NCBI GenBank assembly: GCA_963755335.1
Contig: CAVWJW010000008.1
Location: 930,001-994,000 of the forward strand
DNA length: 64,000 nt
Reading direction: 5' to 3'
Source: UBA10649 sp963755335
GTDB taxonomy: Bacteria; Actinomycetota; Actinomycetes; S36-B12
Positions 1 to 9,069 of this stretch are shown here, one piece after another (position 1 is the first letter of the stretch; each line of letters opens with the position of its first letter). The position numbers and the translations under genes were made by a program. The notes beneath the pieces were generated by a model, which was given only the letters and a program-made list of their open reading frames with translations, searched no databases and was not told the DNA's origin.

Positions 1-1
1 G

Positions 2-2320
2 CTGATCGGTCCGCTCTGGATCGCCGTGCGCCTCGGCGTGCAGGCGGTGACGCCTGTCACCGCCGTGCTTACGTGGTTCGCCGTCGCGTCGACGACGTCG
101 GGTGCCGGCGTGTTCGCGCTGGCCTCGAGGTCGGCGGTCGACCGACTGGTGGCGGTTCAGCTCTTCTCGATCGTCCTGGCTGTCACGTTGCTGATGCTGG
201 CGATCCTGCGCGATTCGCGCCTGCGGTCCATGAGGCAGCTCAGCGAGTCCTCGCGGCTGCTCCACGAAGTCGTGAACGGTGCCGACTCGCTCGTCTTCGC
301 CAAGGCGTACGACGTGTCCGGCACCCCCGGTCGCTACGTGCTCGTCAATCACGCGTGGGAGAACCAGCTGGGCATCGCCGAGGGTGCAACCTTGGGTCAC
401 TCGGACGCGGAGGTGTTCCCCGAGGCCATCGCCCGAGTCTTCCGGGACAACGACCGGCTGGTGATCGAGGCGAACGCTCCGGTCACGGTCGAGGAGCAGT
501 CGAAGACGCTCTCTGGCGAGACCCGTTTCTTCAGCACGTCGAAGTTCCCCCTCCGGCGGGCCGACGGGAGCGTGTGGGGCGTGGGCGGTATCGCGACCGA
601 CACGAGCGAGCTGCTGCACGCCCTCGACCGGGAGCGACGGCAGGGTGAGCTGCTTCGCACCGTCTTCGACCTCTCGCCGACCCCGGCGATCCGGATCCTC
701 CTCCGCCAGGACCTCACGATGGACACGCTCGCGGTCAACGCGGCCATGTGCTCGCTCCTCCGGGCGCCGGATCGCGACGAGACCGACTGCGCCCTCCTGG
801 AGCACGTCCATGCGGACGACACTGCGGCTGTCCTCGATGTCCTGAGATCCGCCCAGGGCACTCGCGCCCGCCGCGACGGCTCGCCCACGCGACACCGCGA
901 GGCCCGCATACTCGACTCGACCGGCCGCGTCATCTGGGTGCTCGTCAGTGCGGCTGCGGTGGGTGCCCCGACGAAGGACGGAGCCGTCGAGCTCGTGGTT
1001 CAGTTCGAGGACTTCACGGCCCGTCGGCACGCCGAGGAGGCGTTGACCGAGCAGGCGCTGCGCGATGCCGTCACCGGGCTCCCCAACCGGCGCGCGCTCA
1101 GCGAGCGACTGGGGGCGGCACTCCAGCGCCTGCGCCGGCACCCGGGAATGGTGGCCGTGCTCTTCTGCGACCTGGACCACTTCAAGGATGTCAACGACAC
1201 TCAGGGACACGAGGCTGGCGACCGCCTGCTCGTCGAGGTGGCGGCCAGGATGCAGGCGGCCCTGCGTCCCGAGGACACCGTGGCCCGACTCGGCGGTGAC
1301 GAGTTCGTCGCCATGGCCGAGGGGATCGACGACGCGGACGCGGCAGTGCAGCTCGCGAGCCGCCTGCTCGACCGGATCAACGCACCATGGGTTCAAGGGC
1401 AGACGTCCTACCGCCCCTCCGTGAGCATCGGCGTGGCCATGACCGAGGACCCCGACGTGACAACGGAGGAGCTCCTGCGCCGCGCCGACCTCGCGATGTA
1501 CCGCGCGAAGGAGCGTGGTCGCGGCCGCGTCGAGATCTACGAGAAGTCCGTCGACGACCGGTACCGCTATGCCGTCGCCCTGCAGCACGATCTCCGGAGG
1601 GCCATCGATGTCGGCGGCTTGGTGCTGCACTACCAGCCGATCGTGACTCTTGCCGGGCGCGAGGTCATCGGGGCAGAGGCGCTGATCCGCATGATCGGCA
1701 GAGATGGCGAACTCCTGCCTCCAGGCTCGTTCGTGCCCGCTGCCGAGACGAGCGGGCTGGTCATCCCCATGGGCGCGTGGGTGGTGCGGCAGGCCATCTC
1801 GCAGGTGCGCGCCTGGTGCGATGCCGGAACGCCGCGCAGCATCTCGGTGAACGTGAGTCCCTCGCAACTGCGTGACGAGGGGTTCGCCCGATTCGTGCTC
1901 GCACAGGCGGGCGCCGCCGGCGTCGACCCCGCTCACCTGGCCGTGGAGGTGACCGAGACGGTCCTGGTCAACGAGCCCGGTCGTTCCGCGCGCGAGCTGG
2001 GGGCGTTGAGCGAGGCGGGCGTCGGCATCTGCCTCGATGACTTCGGCACCGGCTACTCCAGCCTGTCCTGGCTGACGCAGTTCCCGGTCGACGTGGTCAA
2101 GATCGACCGCTCGTTCACCGATGAGCTCGGAGTCGACGAGCGCAAGACGGCGATCGTCAACGCACTCATCCAGGTGTCCCACGAACTCGGGTTCTCGGTC
2201 GTCGCGGAGGGCGTGGAGACGCCGGAGCAGGCCGCCATGCTGATCGGCCTGGGCTGCGACAACGGTCAGGGCTTCCTCTTCGGTCGACCCGTGCCTGCCG
2301 ACACTGCTCCGTGGGTCTAG
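2..2320 (+). CDS. MASE1-PAS-GGDEF-EAL c-di-GMP signalling protein (5' partial)
   Basis: Membrane sensor that probably makes and/or degrades cyclic di-GMP. The frame is open to the left edge, so the true start lies outside the window; residue numbers count from the GTG at 26. The N-terminus shows two hydrophobic segments resembling the end of a MASE1 sensor domain. Two PAS-like regions follow (about 70-200 and 205-345). The GGDEF domain carries an intact GGDEF motif at about 423-427. The EAL domain carries EALIR at about 551 and the DDFGTG loop-6 motif at about 671. Both catalytic motifs look intact, so the direction of net activity cannot be told from sequence. It ends 67 bp before the monooxygenase-like gene. 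Confidence 0.92.
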   Translation: MIGPLWIAVRLGVQAVTPVTAVLTWFAVASTTSGAGVFALASRSAVDRLVAVQLFSIVLAVTLLMLAILRDSRLRSMRQLSESSRLLHEVVNGADSLVFAKAYDVSGTPGRYVLVNHAWENQLGIAEGATLGHSDAEVFPEAIARVFRDNDRLVIEANAPVTVEEQSKTLSGETRFFSTSKFPLRRADGSVWGVGGIATDTSELLHALDRERRQGELLRTVFDLSPTPAIRILLRQDLTMDTLAVNAAMCSLLRAPDRDETDCALLEHVHADDTAAVLDVLRSAQGTRARRDGSPTRHREARILDSTGRVIWVLVSAAAVGAPTKDGAVELVVQFEDFTARRHAEEALTEQALRDAVTGLPNRRALSERLGAALQRLRRHPGMVAVLFCDLDHFKDVNDTQGHEAGDRLLVEVAARMQAALRPEDTVARLGGDEFVAMAEGIDDADAAVQLASRLLDRINAPWVQGQTSYRPSVSIGVAMTEDPDVTTEELLRRADLAMYRAKERGRGRVEIYEKSVDDRYRYAVALQHDLRRAIDVGGLVLHYQPIVTLAGREVIGAEALIRMIGRDGELLPPGSFVPAAETSGLVIPMGAWVVRQAISQVRAWCDAGTPRSISVNVSPSQLRDEGFARFVLAQAGAAGVDPAHLAVEVTETVLVNEPGRSARELGALSEAGVGICLDDFGTGYSSLSWLTQFPVDVVKIDRSFTDELGVDERKTAIVNALIQVSHELGFSVVAEGVETPEQAAMLIGLGCDNGQGFLFGRPVPADTAPWV

Positions 2321-2387
2321 TCGACCGTCTTGCCCCCTGCGCAGCCGGAGGCGCTGTGTTAGTTTCGCGGACGTCGAAGGGACCGCC

Positions 2388-2696
2388 ATGCCGTCAAGCG
2401 CTGCCGAGCCGCTGTACCTCCTTGCGGTCATCCGGCCGCGCATGGAGCTGGCCGACGAGGCCGAGTTCCACTTGCGGGCGCTTATGGCCGGGACCCGTAA
2501 CGAGCCAGGGAACCTCTACATGGAACTGGTGGTCTCCGAGGACGAGGCCGACACGTGGTTCATGTTCGAGAAGTTCCGCTCGCGGTCGGACTGGGACGCA
2601 CACATGCGCACTGATCACGTGACCGAGGGGAACGCCGCTCTCGCAGGGCTGCTTCGCCAGCCGACCGAACTCCGGTTCTACACCGAGAAGCAGTAG
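2388..2696 (+). CDS. Antibiotic biosynthesis monooxygenase (ABM) family protein
   Basis: Small (102 aa) ABM/YgiN-like ferredoxin-fold protein. The family includes cofactor-free quinol and polyketide monooxygenases as well as members of unknown function. Visible family features are the early LLAVIRPR strand, a central GNLYMELV strand and a late HMRTDHV segment. A Shine-Dalgarno-like GAAGGGA lies about 6 bases before the ATG, and a possible -10 (TAGTTT, 2360-2365) lies further upstream. It stands alone, with its stop 13 bp from the convergent DsbA-like gene. The substrate cannot be inferred. Confidence 0.75.
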   Translation: MPSSAAEPLYLLAVIRPRMELADEAEFHLRALMAGTRNEPGNLYMELVVSEDEADTWFMFEKFRSRSDWDAHMRTDHVTEGNAALAGLLRQPTELRFYTEKQ

Positions 2697-2709
2697 TCGC
2701 CGACGAACG

Positions 2710-3375
2710 TCAATGGCCGCGGCCCGCCCATGCCTGCTCGAGGCCGCCCAGCAGGACCTCCGGCGGCTGCGCCCCGCTAGCCGCCAACCGACGGTCGAAG
2801 ACGAAGAAGGGCACTCCCGAGACGCCGAGCGACTGCGCCTCCGCCTCGTCAGCACGAACATCCGGCCCATAGCGATCGGATCCGAGCACGTCGGCCACCT
2901 CGTCGGGCGGGAGCCCGGCTCCCGTCGCGATCGTCGCCAGCGCAGTGGGCTCGCCGATGGGCTGACCGTCCGTGAAGTAGGCGGTGTACAGCGCGTCGGC
3001 CAGGTCCGCCTGCCGACCGCGCTTCTTGGCCAGATGCAGGAGCCGGTGGGCGTCGAAGGTGTTGCCCGGCTTCGCGACGTCGAACTGGAAGTCGACGCCG
3101 ACGTCGGATCCGCGCTGGCAGATCATCTCGTGCAGCTCATCGACCTGGTCGGCGCTGCGCCCGAGCTTGCGAACGAGGTGATCGGTCAACGATCCCTCGC
3201 GCACGGCCGGTGCCTGCGGATCGAGCTCGAAGCTCCTCCAGACGACCTCGACGGAGTCTGCGTGCTCGAACTGGTCGATGGCGGATTCGAGGTAGGCCTT
3301 GCCAAGCTGGCACCAGGGGCACACGACATCGGCCCACACCTCGACGGTCATCACTTCGGGAGCCGATGGGTCCAT
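2710..3375 (-). CDS. DsbA-family (FrnE-like) thiol oxidoreductase
   Basis: Thioredoxin-fold disulfide oxidoreductase of the FrnE/DsbA type, about 221 aa. The redox motif CPWC sits at residues 19-22, followed by the helical insertion and a C-terminal cis-proline segment (GVPFFVF). There is no signal peptide, so a cytoplasmic location is likely, as for FrnE relatives. The frame is open about 65 codons further upstream, but the ATG at 3375 is chosen because it begins just before the family domain and has TACGGT 6 bases upstream. It is divergent from pxpA, with only 40 bp between the two start codons. Substrate unknown. Confidence 0.85.
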   Translation of the reverse strand: MDPSAPEVMTVEVWADVVCPWCQLGKAYLESAIDQFEHADSVEVVWRSFELDPQAPAVREGSLTDHLVRKLGRSADQVDELHEMICQRGSDVGVDFQFDVAKPGNTFDAHRLLHLAKKRGRQADLADALYTAYFTDGQPIGEPTALATIATGAGLPPDEVADVLGSDRYGPDVRADEAEAQSLGVSGVPFFVFDRRLAASGAQPPEVLLGGLEQAWAGRGH

Positions 3376-3381
3376 GGGTGA

Positions 3382-3387
3382 ACCGTA
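3382..3387 (-). promoter_or_regulatory. Candidate -10 element, leaderless dsbA-like gene
   Basis: TACGGT on the minus strand, 6 bases before the ATG at 3375. It is part of the TAnnnT start-proximal pattern seen throughout the window. No transcript data. Confidence 0.5.
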
Positions 3388-3402
3388 GTGGTCATTCGAC
3401 CA

Positions 3403-3408
3403 TACACT
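3403..3408 (+). promoter_or_regulatory. Candidate -10 element, leaderless pxpA
   Basis: TACACT lies 7 bases before the GTG at 3416. This supports GTG 3416 over the in-frame ATGs at 3425 and 3428. The opposing dsbA-like -10 is only 15 bp away. Confidence 0.5.
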
Positions 3409-3415
3409 CGAAGGC

Positions 3416-4192
3416 GTGGACCGGATGATGGACGTGAATGCCGATGTGGGCGAGGAGCGCGGCGACGATGCCGGACTGCTTGCCATCGTGACGTCGGCGA
3501 ACGTCGCGACCGGCGCCCACGCAGGCGGGGGAACCGTGCTCGACGAGACGGTCCGCCTGTCGGCGAGCACGGGGTTGGCGATCGGCGCCCACCCGTCCTA
3601 CCGTGACCGGGAGGGCTTCGGTCGGGTCTCGATGGCCGGACGCATCAGCGACAGCGAACTGGTCGCCGACCTCGTCGAGCAGGTCATGCTCGTGGCCGAT
3701 TCCTGCCGTCGCCACGGCACGGCGCTGCGGCACGTCAAGGCGCACGGTGCGCTGTACAACGACGCCGCGCGCGACGAAGGGATCGCCATGGCTCTGGTCG
3801 TCGCAGTTCGGAACGCGCGGGACCTTCTGGGGGACAGCGCCCTCGCCGTCGTCGGCCAAGCAGAGTCCCAACTCTCGCAGGCTGCCGCGGGTGCCGGGCT
3901 CCCCTTCGTTCGTGAGGCCTTCGCCGACCGTGCCTATTTGGCGTCCGGGGCGTTGGCGCCTCGATCCCGACCGGGGGCGGTCCTTGTCGACGCCGCGGAC
4001 ATCTGCGATCAGGTCGCGGCCATCGCCCTCGCCCGCCCGATCAGGACCCTCGACGGTTCGTCGATCGTGGTCGCCGCAGACACCATCTGCCTGCACGGCG
4101 ATACGCCAGGCGCCGTCGAGCACGCACGGCAGGCGCGTCGGACACTTGAGGCGCTCGGCGTCCGCGTGGGAGCGGCGGGGGGCCTGCGATGA
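3416..4192 (+). CDS. pxpA: 5-oxoprolinase subunit PxpA (LamB/YcsF family)
   Basis: PxpA works with PxpB and PxpC in ATP-dependent ring opening of 5-oxoproline (pyroglutamate) to glutamate. The 258-aa protein begins with the family signature MDVNADVGE and has the conserved TGAHAGGG-like, GAHPSYRDREGFGR and HVKAHGALYN segments typical of LamB/YcsF proteins. The start could also be ATG 3425 or 3428; GTG 3416 is preferred because of the adjacent -10 element. It overlaps pxpB by 4 bases (ATGA), which indicates translational coupling in a pxpABC operon, the usual bacterial order. Confidence 0.92.
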   Translation: MDRMMDVNADVGEERGDDAGLLAIVTSANVATGAHAGGGTVLDETVRLSASTGLAIGAHPSYRDREGFGRVSMAGRISDSELVADLVEQVMLVADSCRRHGTALRHVKAHGALYNDAARDEGIAMALVVAVRNARDLLGDSALAVVGQAESQLSQAAAGAGLPFVREAFADRAYLASGALAPRSRPGAVLVDAADICDQVAAIALARPIRTLDGSSIVVAADTICLHGDTPGAVEHARQARRTLEALGVRVGAAGGLR

Positions 4193-4827
4193 CCGCTCAG
4201 CTGTCGGTCGACTGGTTCGGCGACCGGGCCGTGCTCGTGTCCTGCCGTGCGCTCGACGAGAGAGCCCGCGTCGCTCGCACGCTGTCGCGCCTGCTGCCCG
4301 AGGATCTCGTCCGCAGCGGCATGACGACCGTGCTCGTGGAGTCCACCGCCCCCGATGCAGACCTTCTCGGCCGGGTCGAGTCCGTCCTCGACAGCGTCCC
4401 CGCAGGCGTTGACGCCGAGGTATCACGGGGCAGAACCGTCGACATCGTCGTCGAGTACGACGGTCCAGACCTCGCCCTGGCCGCCGCGGCCCTCGGCTTG
4501 ACGGCCGACGAGCTCGTCAGTGCCCACGGACTGCAGTCATGGCGCGTGGCGATGATGGGCTTCGCGCCCGGATTCGGCTACCTCGTGCCGGAGGGAGACG
4601 CGGTGGTCGACTGGTCTGCCCTCGCGCGACGTGATGACCCGCGCGCGCTCGTTCCACCGGGCAGCGTGGCCATCGCGGCCGGGATGAGCGCGGTCTATCC
4701 GGCAGCCATGCCGGGCGGCTGGCACCTGATCGGCCGCACCCAGGTGGAGATCTTCGTCGCCGAGCGCTCCGCGCCTGCCCTCCTTGCGCCCGACGATGTC
4801 GTGCGCTTCCTGGCAGGTCCGCGATGA
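4189..4827 (+). CDS. pxpB: 5-oxoprolinase subunit PxpB (KipI-like)
   Basis: A 212-aa CT_C_D-domain protein, the PxpB/KipI subunit of 5-oxoprolinase. The characteristic GFAPGFGYL and VPPGSVAIA motifs are present in the second half, and the C-terminal GGWHLIGRT segment is typical of the family. It overlaps both neighbours by ATGA. The names KipI/KipA come from the Bacillus kinase-inhibitor role, but co-occurrence with a LamB/YcsF gene favours the 5-oxoprolinase assignment. Confidence 0.92.
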   Translation: MTAQLSVDWFGDRAVLVSCRALDERARVARTLSRLLPEDLVRSGMTTVLVESTAPDADLLGRVESVLDSVPAGVDAEVSRGRTVDIVVEYDGPDLALAAAALGLTADELVSAHGLQSWRVAMMGFAPGFGYLVPEGDAVVDWSALARRDDPRALVPPGSVAIAAGMSAVYPAAMPGGWHLIGRTQVEIFVAERSAPALLAPDDVVRFLAGPR

Positions 4828-5735
4828 CGACAGGTCTGGCGACTGTCCGCCGGGTAGGGCTCGCCACGGTGCAGGACGCCGGCCGCCCGGGTCTCCAGGA
4901 GGTCGGCGTGCCTGTCGCCGGTGCTTGGCACCGCGGCCGCTACCGGCTGGCCTGCGCCCTGCTGGCCGGGGATCCGGACATCTCCATGCCGACGATCGAG
5001 GTGCTGGCCGGCGAACTCGACCTGCACATCGATCGCGATGTGGCCGTCGTCGTCACTGGCCCCGCCCGCGCCCATCTCGGTCGGCGCACGCTAGCGACCG
5101 GAACGGTCGTCCTGGCCAGCGCAGGGAGTCTCGTCTCAATCGTTCCGAACGGCCCAGGACCCATCTACGTGTCGATCAGCGGCTGGGTTCCGGAAGGCGT
5201 GCTCGGATCGTGCTCGACCGACACGTTCTCCCGTCTCGGTGGCCCGGCCCTCGCCGTGGGGGACGTCCTCGACGGAGGGACGGATCCGGCCGCACTCGAG
5301 CGGGTGGGCTGGTTCCACCGACCCACGACCGAGCCGAGCGGACCCATCCGCGTTGTGGCCGTCGACGCCGATCTGGCCGAATCGTTCTTCGCTCGCCGCT
5401 GGCGAGTTGACCGCATGGCCCGATCGGGCACGCGCCTGCGCTCCGCCGGCTGGCAGGGCCCGTCGACCAGCCTGGAGAGCTTCCCGGTGCTGCCCGGCGC
5501 GATCCAGCTGACCCCGGACCACGAGGCGATCGTGCTGGGTCCCGACGGTGCTCTCACGGGTGGGTATCCCGTCGTCGGGGTCGTCGCCAGCATCGACCTC
5601 GACCGGATGAGCGCACTCGCCCCCGGCGGCGAGGTGACATTCGCGGCGCTGGATCGTCGGGCAGCGGTTGCGCTGGCTGACGTCGCCACCCGCGCCAGGT
5701 CCCGGCTGCTGGCCCACCCGTCCGCCCTGGGCTGA
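4824..5735 (+). CDS. pxpC: 5-oxoprolinase subunit PxpC (biotin-dependent carboxyltransferase-like)
   Basis: A 303-aa CT_A_B-domain protein (KipA/PxpC). It starts with the conserved pattern GLATVQDAGRPG and carries YVSISGW and the GYPVVGVV segment near the C-terminus, as in family members. It is the last gene of the pxpABC operon and overlaps pxpB by 4 bases. It lacks the biotin carboxylase fusion seen in urea amidolyase relatives, which agrees with a stand-alone PxpC role. The 60-bp gap to the next gene contains no clear terminator. Confidence 0.9.
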   Translation: MTTGLATVRRVGLATVQDAGRPGLQEVGVPVAGAWHRGRYRLACALLAGDPDISMPTIEVLAGELDLHIDRDVAVVVTGPARAHLGRRTLATGTVVLASAGSLVSIVPNGPGPIYVSISGWVPEGVLGSCSTDTFSRLGGPALAVGDVLDGGTDPAALERVGWFHRPTTEPSGPIRVVAVDADLAESFFARRWRVDRMARSGTRLRSAGWQGPSTSLESFPVLPGAIQLTPDHEAIVLGPDGALTGGYPVVGVVASIDLDRMSALAPGGEVTFAALDRRAAVALADVATRARSRLLAHPSALG

Positions 5736-5795
5736 GCCAACGCCGAGCGATGTCGCGCCGCCCGTCGCTACGCTGCACCGGGCTGAGGGGTGGAC

Positions 5796-6537
5796 ATGCG
5801 CGGGCTGGGCACGCTGATCAACGTCGTGGCGATCCTCGTGGGATCGACGATCGGTGTCCTCATCGGCCATCGACTGCCCGAACGCACGCGTCGCACGGTG
5901 ACCGATGCGCTGGGCCTGGTCACCCTGGTCATCGGCGCGCTCAACGTGGTCGCGCTGCGCGATCCTGCCTATGAGGAGGCAGTCGGCAGCGGCGGGACGC
6001 CTGCTTGTCGTGCTCGGGGCGCTGGTCATCGGCGGGATCGCGGGGTCGCTGCTGCGGATCGAGGATCGCCTCGAGTCGGTCGGCGGCTGGCTGCAGCGCA
6101 CGCTGGCTCGTGGGGCCAAGGACTCTCGAGCGACGTTCGTCGAGGGCTTCGTCGACGCGTCGCTCGTCTTCTGCATCGGCCCGCTGGCGATCCTGGGGTC
6201 GCTCAGTGACGGCCTCGGACGCGGTATCGACCAACTCGCTTTGAAGTCCACGCTCGACGGGTTCGCGTCGCTGGCGTTCGCCGCCTCGCTCGGGTGGGGG
6301 GTGGCGGCCGCTGCACTGTCGGTCGGCGTGTGGCAGGGCGCCCTGACCCTGCTGAGCGTGGCCCTCGGGTCGTTGCTGTCGGCCGCCCTGATCGCGTCGA
6401 TCACCGCAACCGGAGGAGTCCTTCTCCTCGGCGTGGGCCTGCGGTTGCTGGGCATCAAGCAGGTCGCGGTGGGCGACCTGCTGCCGGCCCTGTTGGTCGC
6501 CCCGCTCCTGACCCTCGCGGTCGCGGCGATCCGCTAG
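5796..6537 (+). CDS. DUF554 family membrane protein (frameshifted)
   Basis: Polytopic membrane protein of the DUF554/YdfK family, function unknown. The N-terminal part (GTLINVVAILVGSTIG) is read in one frame to about 5990. The rest (LLVVLGALVIGGIAGSLLRIE, then FVDASLVFCIGPLAILGS) is in the +1 frame and ends at the TAG at 6535-6537. One G too many in the GGG run near 5995 would explain the break. About six membrane segments are visible in the joined product. ATG 5796 follows a TGAGGGG ribosome-binding site. It is convergent with the lipoprotein gene, whose stop codon begins 3 bp away. Confidence 0.8.
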
Positions 6538-6540
6538 GAG

Positions 6541-7598
6541 CTACGCCGGCGGCGCGGGAGCCTCCGGGCCCGGGTCCTCGGCGGGTGCCTCCTGCACCGT
6601 CTCGACCACCTCGGCGGGTGCCTCCTGCACCGTCTCGACCACCTCGGCGGGTGCCTCCTGCACCGTCTCGACCACCTCGGCGGGTGCTCGACCACGGTCT
6701 CGGTCACCTGAGTGGGTGTCTCCACCACGGTCTCCTCGACGGTCTCGACCACGGCGGTCGGCGTCGCGTCGGCCTCGGTCGCAACCGTCTCCTGGACCGC
6801 AACCGCGCCTGCCGCAGCGACCGTCGGACCGCCCGGGACGGCGGTGTCGGCCAGCGCTGCGTCAACGGGAGCACCGTCGATCGCCTTGCGCTTGTTGCCG
6901 CGGTGGACCAGGAAAAGGACGAGGCCGATGACGATGGCGGCCAGCAGGAGCAGGCCCACGATGATGGCGATGATCAGGCCGATCTTGGGCCCCGACGAGG
7001 TCGCGCTGGTGATCGTCACGTCGAAGCTGTCGGTCATCGAGCCCTTGACCGTGGCTGTCGTGTCGGAGTTCTTGGTGACCCCGGCGCCAGTGACCGACTG
7101 GATGGGACCGGGGAAGGTCAGGTTGACCGTGATGTCACCCAGCGAGCCGCCGCCGAGCAGATCGGTGAGCTGGCTCGTATCGGCGCCCGAGGAGGGCGAG
7201 TTCTTCATGGCGAAGACGATCTGGTTGTTGGCCTTGGTGACCGTCCAGAGCTCGTCGGTCTTCGTGAACTCGGCGTTCGTGAAGGTGCAGGTGAACACGA
7301 AGCTGTCGGCGGTCTCCGACGGGTCGCACTTGGCGTCGCTCATGATGCTGCCGGCGCCGGGCGTGGAGTCCTGCTTGATCCCCGAGGCGAAGGACTTCAG
7401 GTCCGTGATCCCCATGAGCTGGGCGGCCTTCTTCTCCAGGCTGAGGGCGAAGGTCCCGGTCCCCTTGGCGTCCGAGTTGATCGTCATGTCAGACGTGATG
7501 CTGAGGCAGCCGGTGAGGAGCAGGAGAGCAGCCACCCCGCCCGTCGCGATGCCGAGTGCGCGGGTCCACCTGTGCTGGTCCGTCCGGACGCCATTCAT
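6541..7598 (-). CDS. LppM-like lipoprotein with C-terminal membrane anchor and repeat tail (frameshifted tail)
   Basis: The N-terminus has a lipoprotein signal with lipobox LLLTGC, so the protein is probably lipid-anchored outside. The next 170 residues resemble the LppM domain (early SDMTINSDAKGTGTF). A strong transmembrane helix (starting IGLIIAIIVG) follows, then a basic stretch and an Ala/Val/Glu/Thr-rich tail. The tail reads in a second frame after about 6688, where one C is missing compared with the neighbouring repeat copies. In that frame it continues as EVVETVQEAPA repeats to the TAG at 6541. Start ATG 7598 follows a GGGGGG-rich ribosome-binding site. Topology is odd: a lipid anchor plus a second anchor. 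Function unknown. Confidence 0.7.
6577..6687. repeat. 33-bp tandem repeat, three full copies plus partial
   Basis: Exact 33-bp units at 6577-6609, 6610-6642 and 6643-6675, then a 12-bp partial copy to 6687. Each unit encodes 11 residues (EVVETVQEAPA) of the lipoprotein tail. The fourth copy breaks down at the frameshift point. Confidence 0.95.
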
Positions 7599-7641
7599 GT
7601 CGCCCCCCAATCCGTCGATGTCGTCATCGTAGAGGGGACGG

Positions 7642-8973
7642 CTAGGGGAGGCGCGCCTTCTCGACCTTGCCCATCGCGTTCCGGGGCAGCGCGTCGACGA
7701 AGCGCACCTCGCGCGGCCGTTTGTGCCACGACACCTGAGTACCGACGAACTCGACGAGCTCGTCGGCCGTGCATCCCGACGCCACGACGAAGGCCACCAG
7801 ACGCTGGCCGAGGTCGTCGTCGGGAACCCCGATGACGGCAGCCTCCGTGACACCGGGATGGCTGAGCAGCGCGTCCTCGACCTCCCCGGCCCCGATGCGG
7901 TAGCCACCGCTCTTGATCAGGTCGGTCGAGGCGCGGCCGATCAGCCGGTGCGCTCCGTCCTCGTCGATCGTGGCGACGTCGCCCGTGCGGAACCAGCCAT
8001 CGTCGGTGAACGCCGCACGTGTCTCATCTGGTCGACGGAGGTAGCCGGCGAAGATTCCGGGGCCGCGCACCTGAAGCTCGCCGATGGCTGTTGCGTTATG
8101 GGCCACGACCGTCCCCTGATCGTCGACGAGCCTCGTGCGCACTCCGCTGATCGGGTGACCGACGGTGCCCTGCACGCGAGGCTCGCCGGCGCGCGCACTG
8201 ACCGTGATGAGCGTCTCCGTCATGCCATAGCGCTCCACCGGGGCACGCCCGCACAGTTCGCCGAGAGACTCAAACACCGCGCGGGGGAGTGCTGCGCTCC
8301 CGGAGACCAGAAGCCTGGCGGTCCGCAGCCGTCGCGCGGCCTCGGGGCTGCCGACGATGCGGCTCCACACGGTGGGCACGCCGAAGTAGAGCGTGCCGGG
8401 CTCGGCGGCGTAGGCCTGCGGTGTGGGGCGGCCCGTGTGAGCGACGGCGCTGCCGACCAGCAGCGGTCCGAGGAGGCCGAGCACAAGGCCGTGCACATGA
8501 TGCAACGGCAGCCCGTGGACCAGGGTGTCGTCCGGTGTCCATTCCCAGGCTTCGGCCAGGGCGTCGACGCACGCCTCGACCGCAGCCAGAGTGATGGGCA
8601 CGCCCTTGGGCGATCCGGTCGTCCCGCTCGTATAGAGGACCAGTTCACCGGATGTCGGGCTGGCCGGAACCCCGCGCCCGACGGAGTGCAGGGTGCCGTG
8701 CGACCAGAGCGCGTCCGCACCCGAGTCGGCCAGGATGTGCTCGCGCTCGCGCGGCCCCGCATCAGCACTCACGGGAACGACGGGTATCCCTGCAGTGATG
8801 GCCGCGACCACGGCGGACATTGCCTCGACCGTGGCGTCAGCCTCGACAGCGAGCATTCCTACGCCGTCGATGCCTCGCGACGTCCGTTCGACTCGCTCGT
8901 TCCAGCCATCGGGGGTGCAGCGCACGCCGGCGAACGACACGTCCGACCTCGCCGCAAGCCGTTCGACGCCCAC
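7642..8973 (-). CDS. MatB-like acyl-CoA synthetase (malonyl-CoA synthetase type)
   Basis: AMP-forming acyl-CoA ligase of 443 aa. It shows the phosphate-binding motif YTSGTTGSPKG, the YGMTET motif, GWFRTGDVA, and IKSGGYRIGAGEVE followed by a late lysine region (NAMGKVEKARLP). The GMTET and IKSGGYRIGA segments resemble Streptomyces MatB and ACSF3, so malonate or a methylmalonate-like acid is a plausible substrate. The frame is open far upstream, but the GTG at 8973 is chosen because family similarity starts just after it and TACCGT lies 6 bases before it. The protein is slightly shorter at the N-terminus than many family members. Confidence 0.85.
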   Translation of the reverse strand: MGVERLAARSDVSFAGVRCTPDGWNERVERTSRGIDGVGMLAVEADATVEAMSAVVAAITAGIPVVPVSADAGPREREHILADSGADALWSHGTLHSVGRGVPASPTSGELVLYTSGTTGSPKGVPITLAAVEACVDALAEAWEWTPDDTLVHGLPLHHVHGLVLGLLGPLLVGSAVAHTGRPTPQAYAAEPGTLYFGVPTVWSRIVGSPEAARRLRTARLLVSGSAALPRAVFESLGELCGRAPVERYGMTETLITVSARAGEPRVQGTVGHPISGVRTRLVDDQGTVVAHNATAIGELQVRGPGIFAGYLRRPDETRAAFTDDGWFRTGDVATIDEDGAHRLIGRASTDLIKSGGYRIGAGEVEDALLSHPGVTEAAVIGVPDDDLGQRLVAFVVASGCTADELVEFVGTQVSWHKRPREVRFVDALPRNAMGKVEKARLP

Positions 8974-8979
8974 GCGCCG

Positions 8980-8985
8980 ACGGTA
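8980..8985 (-). promoter_or_regulatory. Candidate -10 element, leaderless acyl-CoA synthetase gene
   Basis: TACCGT on the minus strand, 6 bases before the GTG at 8973. It decides the start of a reading frame that is otherwise open for hundreds of codons upstream. Confidence 0.5.
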
Positions 8986-9069
8986 CGCCCAAGTGGGCGA
9001 GTCGCCGGTTGGGTGCCGGAGTGCGGATAGAGTCGTGACGAGGGTCGAGCCCGACGGACGGGAGAGGTC

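Noticed and set aside
6294..7835. Long plus-strand frame of 513 codons opposite the LppM-like lipoprotein gene
   Set aside because: GC-rich shadow frame of Arg/Gly/Pro composition; the minus strand has the signal peptide, membrane helix and domain.
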